Positions 32,008-41,362 of a DNA stretch of 64,000 bases are shown piece by piece; position 1 is the first letter of the stretch, and each line of letters starts with the position of its first letter. The notes under the pieces were generated by a model that worked only from the letters and a program-made list of their open reading frames with translations, was not told where the DNA came from and did no database searches. This stretch comes from Haemophilus massiliensis (lineage in GTDB: Bacteria; Pseudomonadota; Gammaproteobacteria; Enterobacterales; Pasteurellaceae): NCBI GenBank assembly GCA_000752995.2, contig LM994634.1:178626-242625 (forward strand), written 5' to 3'. Made by a program: the position numbers and the translations under genes.

Positions 32008-34746
32008 ATGGCGGAAGTAAATGATATCGCGGTTTCCGTTACGGAGCTCAGCCACAGTTACGGTAAGACGCAGGCTTTAAATAGGGTGTCTTTGCAGATT
32101 CCCAGAGGAGTCAGCGTCGGTTTAATTGGTCCTGACGGGGTGGGAAAATCGACACTGCTTTCTCTGATTGCCGGTGTGAAAGTGCTGCAACAGGGCACGA
32201 TAAAGGTCTTTGATAAAGATGTCGGCGATAAAACCCAGCGTGACAGCCTGTCTTATCAGGTGGCATTTATGCCGCAGGGATTAGGAAAAAATTTATATCC
32301 TACCTTGTCTATTTATGAAAATATTGAGTTTCATGCTCGTTTGTTCGGTTTGGCTAAAGATTATCGTAACGCACGGATTCAGCGCCTGCTCAATGCAACC
32401 GGCTTGTTACCCTTTGCCGAGCGTGCGGCAGGCAAATTATCGGGCGGGATGAAACAGAAATTAAGCCTGTGTTGTGCTTTGGTGCATAACCCGGATCTAT
32501 TGATTCTGGATGAACCGACGACCGGCGTGGATCCCCTTTCTCGTCGCCAGTTCTGGGAATTGGTGGCGGATCTGCGACAGGAATCGCCGCAAATGACCGT
32601 AGTTGTTGCGACCGCCTATATTGAGGAGGCGGAGAAATTTGAACATCTGCTGGCAATGGATGACGGTAAATTAATTGCCAATGCACCGACTAAACAGGTA
32701 ATGGAAGAGACGGAAAGCAGCACGCTGGAACAGGCTTATATTAAGTTGTTGCCGCCGGAAAAACGCGGTGCGGAAAACGGTTTGGATATCCCGCCTTTTC
32801 AGCCGGATAAAGATGAGCCGCCTGCCATTGAAGCGGAAGGGCTGACCAAGAAATTCGGCGATTTCGTTTCTGTCGATCATGTCAGCTTTACCATTCCGAA
32901 AGGTGAGATCTTCGGTTTTTTAGGTTCCAACGGCTGTGGCAAATCCACCACTATGAAGATGCTAACCGGCTTGCTGGATGCAACGGAAGGTTCGGCACGA
33001 TTATTGGGTAAACCAGTGGATGCTGGAGATATTAACACGCGCAAAAGAGTCGGTTATATGTCGCAGGCTTTTTCACTGTATGAAGAACTCAGCGTACGTC
33101 AGAATCTGGAGCTGCATGCCAAGCTGTATCAGATTGAGAAAAGCCAATGGGATAACTATGTGAATACGGCAATGGAACAGTTTCATTTAACCGAATTCGC
33201 CGATCAAAAACCGGAAGCGCTACCGTTGGGGATTCGTCAGCGTTTGCAGCTTGCCGCAGCCTGTTTGCATAAACCGGAGGTGTTAATTCTGGACGAACCG
33301 ACCTCGGGCGTGGATCCTGCCGCGCGTGATATGTTCTGGGAATATCTGATCAAACTGTCGCGCCAAGATAAGATCACCATTTTTGTGACCACTCACTTTA
33401 TGAATGAAGCGCAACGCTGTGATCGGATTTCGTTTATGCACCGCGGTAAAGTACTCGGAGTCGGCACACCGGAAGAGTTGCGCAAGGGTAAAAATGCAGA
33501 GACGCTGGAGCAAGCATTTATTATTTATCTAGAAGAGCAGGAAGATGAGGTAACGGCTCCACAACATGAAAAATCGCTTGAAACCGAGCAAACTCAAGCA
33601 CGAACCGCGTATTCGAGCGGTTTTATGGCATGGTTTGCAATGGTATGGACATTTGCGGTGCGGGAAAGCAAAGAATTACTACGCGATAAAATCCGTCTGT
33701 TCTTTGCACTGGGCGGGCCGACGGTTATGCTGATTGCCATGGCGTCAAGCATATCCTTTGATATTAATCCGCTTAAATTTACCGTGTTGGACCATGATAA
33801 TACTTCGGAGAGCCGTAAACTGGTGGAATATTTCAACGGCTCGCATTATTTTATTCGTCAGCCCTCTATTTATCATGTGAGTGAGATAAATGAAGTACTG
33901 CAAAGTGCGCAAGTAAAAATGGTAATTGAGATACCCTCCGGCTTTGGTCGCGATATGTTAAACGGACAAAAACCGGAAGTCGGATTTTTTATCGACGGCG
34001 CATTTCCGTCCATGGCGGAAAATCTGAAAGGCTCCACAACCGGTGTTATTGCGCAATATAGTCGCGATTATTTGCGTGCGCAGGGAATCAGCACGCCGGA
34101 GAATACTATTTTGGAAACTCGTTTTGTTTATAATCAGGATTTCCGCAGCGTATTTGCGATGACACCGGGCATTATTATGTTGGCGATGATGATGGTACCC
34201 TCCATGATGACCGCACTTGGCGTGGTGCGTGAAAAAGAAATAGGTTCCATTATGAATCTGTACGGTTCGCCGACAACACCGCTACAGTTTTTACTGGGTA
34301 AACAACTGCCTTATATTATGTTGTCTTTTTTCAGTTATTTGTTGCTGGTTTGGATTGCCATTGTTTTGTTTGATGTACCGATTAAAGGTTCCGCATGGGC
34401 GATGTTTTTAGGTGCGGTATTTGTTATTTGTGCCTCCACAGGTTTCGGGCTGCTGGTATCCAGCTTTGTCAGTTCACAAGTAGCGGCATTGTTTGCCACG
34501 GCGATTCTGATTATGGTTCCGACCATGAATTTCTCCGGCATGATGTACCCGACCGCAACGCTGTCACCGAATGTGTATTTACTGGCTCACATTTTCCCGG
34601 GCGCATGGTTCCAGATTATCAGTTTGGGCGGTTTTACCAAAGGGCTGGGGTTTACCGATTTTCTGCCGAATTATGCCGCGCTGCTGATTATTTACTCCGC
34701 TTATCTGATGCTGGCCGCTCGTTTTCTAAAGAAACAGGAGAAATAA
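32008..34746 (+). CDS. ABC exporter with two ATPase domains fused to a permease (RbbA-like)
   Basis: A 912-residue fusion. Two ATP-binding domains are visible: Walker A GPDGVGKST near residue 46 with signature LSGGMKQKL, and Walker A GSNGCGKST near residue 308 with Walker B ILDEPTSGVDP. The second signature is degenerate (LPLGIRQRL instead of LSGGQ). An ABC-2 type permease domain with about six helices follows residue 540. The architecture matches RbbA/YhiH. Neighbouring adaptor, permease and TolC-like genes argue for drug or toxic-compound export rather than a ribosomal role. Confidence 0.88.
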   Translation: MAEVNDIAVSVTELSHSYGKTQALNRVSLQIPRGVSVGLIGPDGVGKSTLLSLIAGVKVLQQGTIKVFDKDVGDKTQRDSLSYQVAFMPQGLGKNLYPTLSIYENIEFHARLFGLAKDYRNARIQRLLNATGLLPFAERAAGKLSGGMKQKLSLCCALVHNPDLLILDEPTTGVDPLSRRQFWELVADLRQESPQMTVVVATAYIEEAEKFEHLLAMDDGKLIANAPTKQVMEETESSTLEQAYIKLLPPEKRGAENGLDIPPFQPDKDEPPAIEAEGLTKKFGDFVSVDHVSFTIPKGEIFGFLGSNGCGKSTTMKMLTGLLDATEGSARLLGKPVDAGDINTRKRVGYMSQAFSLYEELSVRQNLELHAKLYQIEKSQWDNYVNTAMEQFHLTEFADQKPEALPLGIRQRLQLAAACLHKPEVLILDEPTSGVDPAARDMFWEYLIKLSRQDKITIFVTTHFMNEAQRCDRISFMHRGKVLGVGTPEELRKGKNAETLEQAFIIYLEEQEDEVTAPQHEKSLETEQTQARTAYSSGFMAWFAMVWTFAVRESKELLRDKIRLFFALGGPTVMLIAMASSISFDINPLKFTVLDHDNTSESRKLVEYFNGSHYFIRQPSIYHVSEINEVLQSAQVKMVIEIPSGFGRDMLNGQKPEVGFFIDGAFPSMAENLKGSTTGVIAQYSRDYLRAQGISTPENTILETRFVYNQDFRSVFAMTPGIIMLAMMMVPSMMTALGVVREKEIGSIMNLYGSPTTPLQFLLGKQLPYIMLSFFSYLLLVWIAIVLFDVPIKGSAWAMFLGAVFVICASTGFGLLVSSFVSSQVAALFATAILIMVPTMNFSGMMYPTATLSPNVYLLAHIFPGAWFQIISLGGFTKGLGFTDFLPNYAALLIIYSAYLMLAARFLKKQEK

Positions 34747-34747
34747 C

Positions 34748-35872
34748 ATGCGTTGGTTAAAAAATGTGGCTTATTTATCTGGAAAAGAATTTCGTAGCTT
34801 ATTTACCGATCCCATTTTAATGGTGTTAATTGTGTATATGTTTTCCGTAGCTTTGATTACCATTGCCAATATGCCGACAACCGAAGTGAAAAATGCGGCG
34901 GTTGCGGTGGTGGATAATGATCATTCGGTGCTGTCATATCGTTTGCGCGATAGCCTGATTCTGCCGAATTTCAAACAAGTGGAAGAAATCAATTATGCCG
35001 ACATCGATCGGGCAATGGATACCGGAAAATATACATTTGTGCTGGATATTCCACCCAATTACCAACGCGATATGTTGAAAGGGCAGGCACCGAAAATTCA
35101 GCTGTTGGTGGATGCCACGGCAATGACACAAGCCAGTATCGGCAGCTCCTATATTAGTCAGACGCTGAGTGCGGAAATTCAGCAGTTTTTGAAAACTGCA
35201 TCCGTTCAGTCCGTACCGATTGATGCCGCCATTAACGTACTGTATAACCCGAATTATTCCAGTAAATGGTTAATGGGCACCATGCAGATTGTGGGCAACC
35301 TGAATTTGCTGGTGTTGCTGCTGGTCGGCGCTGCGGTTATTCGTGAGCGGGAACGGGGAACTATCGAACACTTATTAGTGATGCCGGTTGGTTCCAGCGA
35401 AATTGCGGTATCCAAGATTCTGGCCAACGGCATAGTGCTGTTGTGTGTCGCCATGCTTTCTCTGACCTTAATTGTCAGAGGTGTGTTGGAGGTGCCGATT
35501 GCATTAGGTTCTATCCCGCTGTTTGCCTTAGGCGTGATTACTTTTTTGTTTTCCATTTCGGCGCTGGGGATTTTACTGGCGATTATCGCACCGACGATGC
35601 CGCAGTTCGGGCTGCTGTGTATTCCGGTGTATGTGGTGATGTATCTGCTGTCGGGTACTAACTCACCGCTGGAAAATATGCCGGAATTGGCGCAGCAAAT
35701 CACCCAGTTTTCGCCGACCACCATATTGGGCGCGTATGCGCAGGATGTGTTATTCCGCGGCGCAGGTTTTGAGCTGGTATGGGATAAGTTAGTCAAAATG
35801 ATTGGCTTAGGTATTATCTTTTTAAGTTTAGCGTTGATGCAGTTTAAATCAATGCTGTCAAGACAGGGTTAA
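34748..35872 (+). CDS. ABC-2 type permease, YhhJ-like
   Basis: A 374-residue integral membrane protein. One N-terminal helix (about residues 22-40) is followed by a large periplasmic domain and five or six C-terminal helices, the ABC-2 permease layout. IRERERGTIEHLLVMPV is the characteristic coupling-helix stretch of the family. The start lies one base after the stop of the preceding ABC gene. It probably pairs with the permease half of that fusion. Confidence 0.9.
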   Translation: MRWLKNVAYLSGKEFRSLFTDPILMVLIVYMFSVALITIANMPTTEVKNAAVAVVDNDHSVLSYRLRDSLILPNFKQVEEINYADIDRAMDTGKYTFVLDIPPNYQRDMLKGQAPKIQLLVDATAMTQASIGSSYISQTLSAEIQQFLKTASVQSVPIDAAINVLYNPNYSSKWLMGTMQIVGNLNLLVLLLVGAAVIRERERGTIEHLLVMPVGSSEIAVSKILANGIVLLCVAMLSLTLIVRGVLEVPIALGSIPLFALGVITFLFSISALGILLAIIAPTMPQFGLLCIPVYVVMYLLSGTNSPLENMPELAQQITQFSPTTILGAYAQDVLFRGAGFELVWDKLVKMIGLGIIFLSLALMQFKSMLSRQG

Positions 35873-35885
35873 TCGGGATTTAAAT

Positions 35886-37283
35886 ATGAAAAAATTGAGT
35901 GTTACAACCATCAGCTTACTTGTTAGTGTACTTACTGCCTGCCAAAATACAGACATAAGCGCGCAATCTGCGGTGCGGCTGCCGACCCAGTTTGAATACG
36001 GGCAGACGGCAACAGAGGCCGGCGAAATATTGCAATGGTGGCGAAACTGGCGGGATCCACAGCTGACCCAGTTGATTGAACAGGGATTGGCAAATAATCT
36101 GGATGTTGCACTGGCGCAGTCCCGTTTAAACGAGGCGCAGGCGAACAGCCGTGCCGCAGAGGCAGACCGTGGGCCTTCGGTTGGTGCGGTGGCTTCGGGG
36201 GGCTGGAGCGTGGCGGATTTGGATACCGGGCGCGGTAATCCCCCGTCATCAAGAAGTTATTCCGGCTTCGGCGCACTGGTTGCTTCTTGGGAGCCGGATT
36301 TTTTCGGGCAAAAGCGCAGCGATGCTGATGCCGCACGGCATATTGCGTTAAGTTATCAGGAACAAGTTTATGCGGCACAGTTATTGGTTGCCGCTCAGAT
36401 TGCGGAAAATTATTTTAAAATCTATGCCACCGATCAGCAAAGTGCGGTGCTAAAACAGAATATTTCTTCATTGCAGCAGTTACAACGTTATATCAAGGGA
36501 CGTTTTGCCGCAGGTGACGCTACCGCGTATGAAGTGAATGAAATCAATAGTCAGATTTCCGCCTTACAGGCAAAACAAGCGACATTGCAGGCGCAGGCGG
36601 ACAGCTATCAGCGCAATATCGCCGTGCTGTTGGGACAACCGGCGCAGGGATTTCGCATTGTGAAACAGGGTGATCCACTGGCGCGTATTCCCGCCGCACC
36701 GTCCGGGCAGCAGCCGGGCAATTTAGTGGAACGCCGTCCGGATATTCGCGCAAATGCACAACAAATTCAGTCAGCGATGGCAAAGGTTGCCAGCGCCAAA
36801 GCGGATTTGTATCCGCGTTTTGATATTACCTTCGCCGGGCACGGCGGACGCATTGAGTTGAATAACGATTTATCGCATGTTTCCGGGCTGGGCAGCCTGC
36901 TGAGTCTCGGCATACAGTTGCCGATTTTTACCAATGGACGGATTCAAGCGAATATTGATGCTGCCGATGCACGGCTGAAAAGTGCGTTAATTCAGTACGA
37001 TAAAACGCTGCTGACGGCGTTGAGCGAAGTAGACAGTGCCTACCAGATGCAATATAGCCTGACCAATCAGACCCGATTGTTACAAACTGCTTATCAGCAG
37101 GCGGAAAAACAAGCGCGCGATGCGCAGGCCCTGTTCCGCCATGGTGAAAAAACGCTGGATGTGGCATTGCGTGCGCAGATCTCAGCATTGAATTATCGTG
37201 CGCAGATTATTGAATCCCAATTAAACAGTGCACAGAATCTGATTAATTTATATAAAGCGCTGGGTGGCGGCTGGCAGCCGTAA
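35886..37283 (+). CDS. Outer-membrane efflux lipoprotein, NodT/TolC family
   Basis: A 465-residue outer-membrane factor. The lipobox LTAC (Cys19) gives a lipoprotein signal. Two repeats of long coiled-coil helices with NLDVALAQSRLNEAQANSR and VERRPDIRANAQQIQSAMAKV are typical of the NodT group. It completes the tripartite pump with the adaptor and ABC proteins and is the last gene of the operon. Confidence 0.92.
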   Translation: MKKLSVTTISLLVSVLTACQNTDISAQSAVRLPTQFEYGQTATEAGEILQWWRNWRDPQLTQLIEQGLANNLDVALAQSRLNEAQANSRAAEADRGPSVGAVASGGWSVADLDTGRGNPPSSRSYSGFGALVASWEPDFFGQKRSDADAARHIALSYQEQVYAAQLLVAAQIAENYFKIYATDQQSAVLKQNISSLQQLQRYIKGRFAAGDATAYEVNEINSQISALQAKQATLQAQADSYQRNIAVLLGQPAQGFRIVKQGDPLARIPAAPSGQQPGNLVERRPDIRANAQQIQSAMAKVASAKADLYPRFDITFAGHGGRIELNNDLSHVSGLGSLLSLGIQLPIFTNGRIQANIDAADARLKSALIQYDKTLLTALSEVDSAYQMQYSLTNQTRLLQTAYQQAEKQARDAQALFRHGEKTLDVALRAQISALNYRAQIIESQLNSAQNLINLYKALGGGWQP

Positions 37284-37362
37284 TCGCGCTTAATTCATGG
37301 GGGAATCGTTATATGATGATTGCGGTTGAATTTTCAGACTTACCGAAACGGTAGAAAATTTG

Positions 37363-37395
37363 ACCGCACTTTTGGCGTCAAATAAAAAGTGCGGT
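37363..37395. terminator. Terminator of the efflux operon
   Basis: ACCGCACTTTT (37363-37373) faces AAAAGTGCGGT (37385-37395), an 11-bp stem from two uptake signals, followed by TGTTTTTTT. It is the last uptake-signal pair before the element. Confidence 0.85.
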
Positions 37396-37709
37396 TGTTT
37401 TTTGCTGCATTATACTTTCAATGTCTCAATCACTGTAACGCTGGCGAGTTCATCTATCGCCAAATCTTCAGGCAGATAATCAATTCTCAAAGCATACGTC
37501 AGCTTTAATCGTACAAGGCGAAAAAGCGCACAGCCGCTATTTTTCGGAAGAATACAGCTTCATATTTAAGTCCATTTTAAAGCCTGATACAATGGCTAAA
37601 ATGCCATAAAATATACCAATTTAACCGCTTCAACCAAACAGCAAAAAACATTGTAGAGACGCATTAAATGCATCCGCAATAATTGACAACTCAACAAAAG
37701 GAACACACA
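37396..37709. other. Gene-poor spacer between efflux operon and hsdM
   Basis: About 310 bases without an intact gene. On the minus strand, 37560 to 37410 is an open stretch of 49 codons without a start, ending DELASVTVIETLKV and then stop; it could be the tail of a lost gene. The last 20 bases hold AAAGGA, a ribosome site for the original hsdM start at 37710. Confidence 0.4.
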
Positions 37710-38456
37710 ATGCCAAACAGCACAGCAAAATGATGCGTCAATTCTTGCCGCACAGCAAGCCTTTTTAAATCAATTAGATGCCAAACTCTGGAAAGCCGCC
37801 GACCAACTTCGCAAAGAATTGGACGCTGCCAACTACAAACACATCGTTCTCGGCTTAATCTTCCTCAAATACGTCTCCGACAGCTTTCTTGCCCAACAAC
37901 AAAAAATCCGCACGCTTTTAGCCGACCCAACGTCTGACTTCTACCTGCCCGATCTGTCCGAAGAAGAAATCCAAGACGAACTCGAAGTGCGAGATTATTA
38001 CAGCCAAGACAACATCTTCTACGTTCCCAAACAAGCCCGTTGGGACGAAATCAAAAACGTCGCTAACGTTCAACTCGGGCAAACCATTTGGGGCGATAAA
38101 ATCTTCAAAGGCGTGGTCAATTTAATTGACGAAGGCTTCGACTTGCTCGAAAAAGAAAACGCCAAACTCAAAGGCGTGCTAGAACGCCTTGCCAAATATG
38201 AAGTGAAAGAAGAAACCGTGATCGGCTTAATTGAAATCTTCTCCGACACCGACTTCACACGCCCAACCCTAGACGGCAAGCCGATTTCCCTTGCCGCTAA
38301 AGATATTTTAGGGCACGTTTACGAATATTTCTTAGGGCAATTCGCCCTCGCCGAAGGCAAAAAAGGCGGTCAATATTTCACGCCTAAATCCATTGTTACC
38401 CTGATTGTGGAAATGCTCGAACCTTTCCAAGGCAGGGTTTACGACCCAGCAATGGG
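37710..38456 (+). pseudogene. hsdM: Type I methyltransferase HsdM, frameshifted and cut by the element
   Basis: The N-terminal half of the modification subunit of a type I restriction system. The conserved helical start (AKLWKAADQLRKELDAANYK) and the KGGQYFTPKSIVTLIVEML segment are clear. ATG at 37710, behind AAAGGA, reads only seven codons to TGA, while the HsdM frame is one base further on from about 37,723. Loss of one CA from CACACAG-type sequence would explain it. The first start in the HsdM frame is TTG at 37819, inside the conserved domain. The gene then breaks after DPAMG of the SAM-binding motif (normally DPAMGSGGF). Reading on adds about 36 element-encoded residues to a stop at 38565. 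The NPPF catalytic motif is lost. Confidence 0.88.
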
Positions 38457-38461
38457 GTTTC

Positions 38462-38479
38462 GTGTCATAATAATGACAC
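38462..38479. repeat. Palindrome at the left tip of the element
   Basis: GTGTCATAATAATGACAC is a perfect 7-4-7 inverted repeat that begins five or six bases inside the element. Its place suggests a recombinase-binding part of the attachment site, but I cannot see the other end to compare. Confidence 0.5.
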
Positions 38480-38624
38480 AGGCAAATAGTCAAGTAAATA
38501 CAAGGGTTTTAGAGCTTCTACCAAAGTTTAAAATCAAAAAGATGAATTGTTGGTGTGCTGTTTAGAGCAGTTATTACGAAAATAAATGTTGTAAACAGTA
38601 CATCAGCATAAAGGAGGAACTCAC
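38480..38624 (+). promoter_or_regulatory. Leader before the KilA-N gene
   Basis: AT-rich, with no gene. AAAGGAGG lies 7-14 bases before the first start codon. I do not see a convincing -35/-10 pair. In the element's circular form this stretch would join the right end and might be read from there. Confidence 0.3.
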
Positions 38625-39473
38625 ATGTCTAAGGCAAAAAAAGAGACGATTGAAGCAAAAGGTTTTGCTATTCAAATTTATACTGAAGACTTTAAAAACG
38701 ACTATATAAGTCTAACGGATATTGCTAGATATAAAAGTGATGAACCATTTATAGTTATTAATAACTGGTTGAGAAGCAAAGATAATATTCAATTTTTAGG
38801 TTTATGGGAATCAATGCATAATCCTGATTTTAAACCTATCGAATTCGATAGGTTTAGAAATGAAGCAGGTAGTAATGCATTCACACTATCACCACAAAAA
38901 TGGATTGAAAAGACAAATGCGATAGGCATTGTTTCTAAGTCAGGACGATATGGAGGCACATTTGCTCATAGTGATATAGCAATGGAATTTGCTTCATGGA
39001 TTTCACCAGAATTTAAGCTTTACATTATTCAAGATTATAAGAGACTTAAATCAGATGAAAATTCAAGATTGTCACTGGGATGGAATTTGAATAGAGAAAT
39101 TTCTAAGATTAACTATAAAATCCATACAGATGCAATCAAAGAGTATCTCTTAAAGGATCTTACCAACGAACAGCTATCCTATAAATACGCAAGTGAAGCA
39201 GATATGCTAAATGTTGCTTTATTTAATAAAAGAGCTAAACAGTGGCGTGAAGAAAATCCTGACTTAAAGGGTAACATGAGAGACTATGCAAGTCTGAATG
39301 AATTACTTGTTCTTGCAAATATGGAAAGCTATAATGCAATTCTTATTGGTAAAGGTATGGATCAAAAAGAAAGAATGATAGAACTTAGAAAGCTTGCCAG
39401 AACTCAGCTGATGTCAATTGAAAAGTTGAACAATACAGGTATTAAGAGTTTAGAGGATAAATCAAAGAAATAG
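38625..39473 (+). CDS. KilA-N domain protein
   Basis: A 282-residue protein whose first 145 residues form a KilA-N DNA-binding domain: DYISLTDIARYKSDEP, then INNWLRSKDNIQFLGLWE, the RYGGTFAHSDIAMEFASWIS segment, and KLYIIQDYKRLK. The C-terminal half is helical and charged. KilA-N proteins are widespread in phages, large viruses and Firmicutes elements; their role is generally unclear. It is the first gene of the element and has a strong AAAGGAGG site. It is not essential to conjugation as known and may be regulatory or cargo. Confidence 0.82.
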   Translation: MSKAKKETIEAKGFAIQIYTEDFKNDYISLTDIARYKSDEPFIVINNWLRSKDNIQFLGLWESMHNPDFKPIEFDRFRNEAGSNAFTLSPQKWIEKTNAIGIVSKSGRYGGTFAHSDIAMEFASWISPEFKLYIIQDYKRLKSDENSRLSLGWNLNREISKINYKIHTDAIKEYLLKDLTNEQLSYKYASEADMLNVALFNKRAKQWREENPDLKGNMRDYASLNELLVLANMESYNAILIGKGMDQKERMIELRKLARTQLMSIEKLNNTGIKSLEDKSKK

Positions 39474-39484
39474 AGAGGTCTGTT

Positions 39485-39766
39485 ATGAGATGGGCATTGA
39501 AAATTATCTTATTTCCAATAATATTGCTCTTGTCGATACTAATTGCTTTTCTAAAATTTATTATAAAAGTTAGTGGAATGATTTTAGGTATAATATCTTT
39601 CCTAGTATTTATTGGAGCAGTAGCTTGCTTCATACAAAAAGATATGGCAACAGGAATGGTAGCATTACTACTATCTTTCTTAATCAGTCCTTATGGACTA
39701 CCTAAAATTGCACTGTGGATTACAGCATACCTTGAAGTAGCGAAGGATACATTAAAGGAAATATAA
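39485..39766 (+). CDS. Small membrane protein, CD1845-like
   Basis: A 93-residue protein with three hydrophobic segments (about 5-25, 28-50 and 52-75). The stretch LLLSFLISPYGLPKIALWI matches the pattern I know from CD1845-family proteins of Clostridioides conjugative elements, which stand at this place in the gene order. Function is unknown. It starts 12 bases after the KilA-N gene and is followed by a terminator-like hairpin. Confidence 0.7.
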   Translation: MRWALKIILFPIILLLSILIAFLKFIIKVSGMILGIISFLVFIGAVACFIQKDMATGMVALLLSFLISPYGLPKIALWITAYLEVAKDTLKEI

Positions 39767-39774
39767 GGGATCTA

Positions 39775-39805
39775 AGACGATGGAACATAAATCTATCGTC
39801 TTTTT
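39775..39805 (+). terminator. Hairpin before the RepA-like gene
   Basis: AGACGATGGA and TCTATCGTCT form a 10-bp stem with one G-T pair, followed by four T. Only about 35 bases separate it from the next start, leaving no clear room for a promoter. Its stem is nearly the same as that of the terminator at 43,810. Confidence 0.75.
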
Positions 39806-39839
39806 CTATGCCTAAATTTAAGAGAAAGGAGACGATGAA

Positions 39840-40877
39840 ATGAGTATGTATTTATTTGATGAACAACCTATACTGGCAAATAAAGCATTAGCCAGAGAAT
39901 TAGGCTTAAATGAAGCCCTTGTGCTTCAACAAATAAATTACTGGATTGAGATAAATAAGAAGTATGGCAATAATTACCATGATGGTAAATATTGGACATA
40001 TAACTCAATAAGAGCATGGCAAGAAAAAGATTTCGACTATTTAAGTGTCGATACAGTGAAACGAACTTTTTCTAAGCTTGAAAAAGCGGGATATCTTTTA
40101 GTTGGAAACTATAATAAAGATCCTAGAGACAAAACAAAGTGGTACACAATAAATGACAAGAAATTAGAAGAACTTTATCTCGAATTAAATCAAAGAAAAC
40201 AAGAGAAAGAAAGAGAAATATTAGAACAAGTAAGTAAAAGAGATATGCCTAATGCATTAGGGTAAAATGCACCAATGGAAGAGGGCAAAATCAACCAATG
40301 CAATGAGGTATTTAGCACCGATGCATTTGATGAAAATCTACCAGTGCATTATGGCAACTTGCATGAACCATTACCAGAGATTACTACAAATAATTCATCA
40401 AAGATTACTTCATATATTTCTACAGAGAATTCCTCCCACCTACCCATCTATGAAAAAGACACATTTTATTTAAGGGACGGAATGGAGGAAAGATGTAAAA
40501 AAATAAAATCATATAAATCTTGTTTAGAAGAATTAAGAGAAAGTACAGGATATAACGAACACATGAAGCTGGGTAATAAGATGATCGCTAAAACCTTTGA
40601 TGAAATAATTAAAGTTTTAGCTGATGTTATGGTGTTAAATGGAGATGATACAGTCACAATAAATCAAACAAAATTACCAGCATATGTTGTTCAAGAGAGA
40701 TTTAGAAAATTAGATTCTTCACATATGGAGTATCTTGTAAATGCTTTATCAGAGAATGAATCAAAAATAAGAAATGTAAGAGCATTTATCTTAACGGCAG
40801 CATATAATGCACCAAGCAATATGGATGCCTATTATACAGCACTTGTTAGTTATGATATGAGGGAAGGAGGTTACTAA
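39840..40877 (+). pseudogene. RepA-like/DUF6017 replication gene split by an in-frame TAA
   Basis: Two open frames, 39840-40265 (141 residues) and 40275-40877 (200 residues), are in the same frame and separated only by TAA at 40263-40265 plus three codons. A single C-to-T change of CAA would restore a protein of about 345 residues. The first part has a winged-helix initiator pattern (NKALARELGLNEALVLQQIN, then LSVDTVKRTFSKLEKAGYLL). The second resembles the C-terminal region of such proteins in related elements. Related elements carry one gene here. The second half lacks a good ribosome site, so it would depend on readthrough or reinitiation. A working split gene or a sequencing error are alternatives. 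Confidence 0.75.
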
Positions 40878-41362
40878 TGATAAATGAAGAAATTTCTAAT
40901 AGAGTAGTTAATATTGAAGTGAATGTCTTAAAGGCAACCTACCAAGAAATCTTAAGCCAGGTAAAGAAGTTACAACAGAGATCTAAACAACATGGTGGCT
41001 TAGATAAACTTATCAAGGCTGAGGGAAATGAAATCAAACTAAAAGATATGGTTAAGAAAGGTCAGCTTGAAGAAATCAATGTTAAAGATGGTGAGCTAAA
41101 AGAACTCAAAAAAGAACTAAATAAACATGGTGTTAAATTCTCAGTGATGAAAGATAAGGAGACAGGAATACATTCAGTATTTTTTCAAGCCAAAGATACT
41201 AAGGTTTTAAACAAAGCTTTTCAAAATGTTCTTTCTAAAATTGAGAAAAAAGAGAAAAATAAGGAGTCCATTCATAAAAGCATAGAAAAATTCAAGGAGA
41301 TGGCAAAGAATACTATTTCTAAAGATAAAGTCAAGAACAAACAAAAGGAGCAGAGCCTATGA
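40877..41362 (+). CDS. PcfB-like conjugation protein (DUF3801)
   Basis: A 161-residue lysine-rich helical protein with the DUF3801 pattern (VLKATYQEILSQVKKLQQ, LKKELNKHGVKFSVMKDK, and the FFQAKDTKVLNKAFQNVL segment). PcfB of Enterococcus helps bring the relaxosome to the VirD4 coupling protein. Its position directly before virD4, whose start overlaps its end by four bases, agrees. AAGGAGG precedes the start. Confidence 0.82.
   Translation: MINEEISNRVVNIEVNVLKATYQEILSQVKKLQQRSKQHGGLDKLIKAEGNEIKLKDMVKKGQLEEINVKDGELKELKKELNKHGVKFSVMKDKETGIHSVFFQAKDTKVLNKAFQNVLSKIEKKEKNKESIHKSIEKFKEMAKNTISKDKVKNKQKEQSL

Noticed and set aside
37819..38565. A functional HsdM fused to element-coded residues
   Set aside because: The fused tail has no methyltransferase motif, the catalytic motif is lost, and the true N terminus is out of frame.
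40267..40473. A 68-codon frame at the TAA of the RepA-like gene
   Set aside because: It overlaps in another frame, without a ribosome site; the main frame continues the RepA-like protein.
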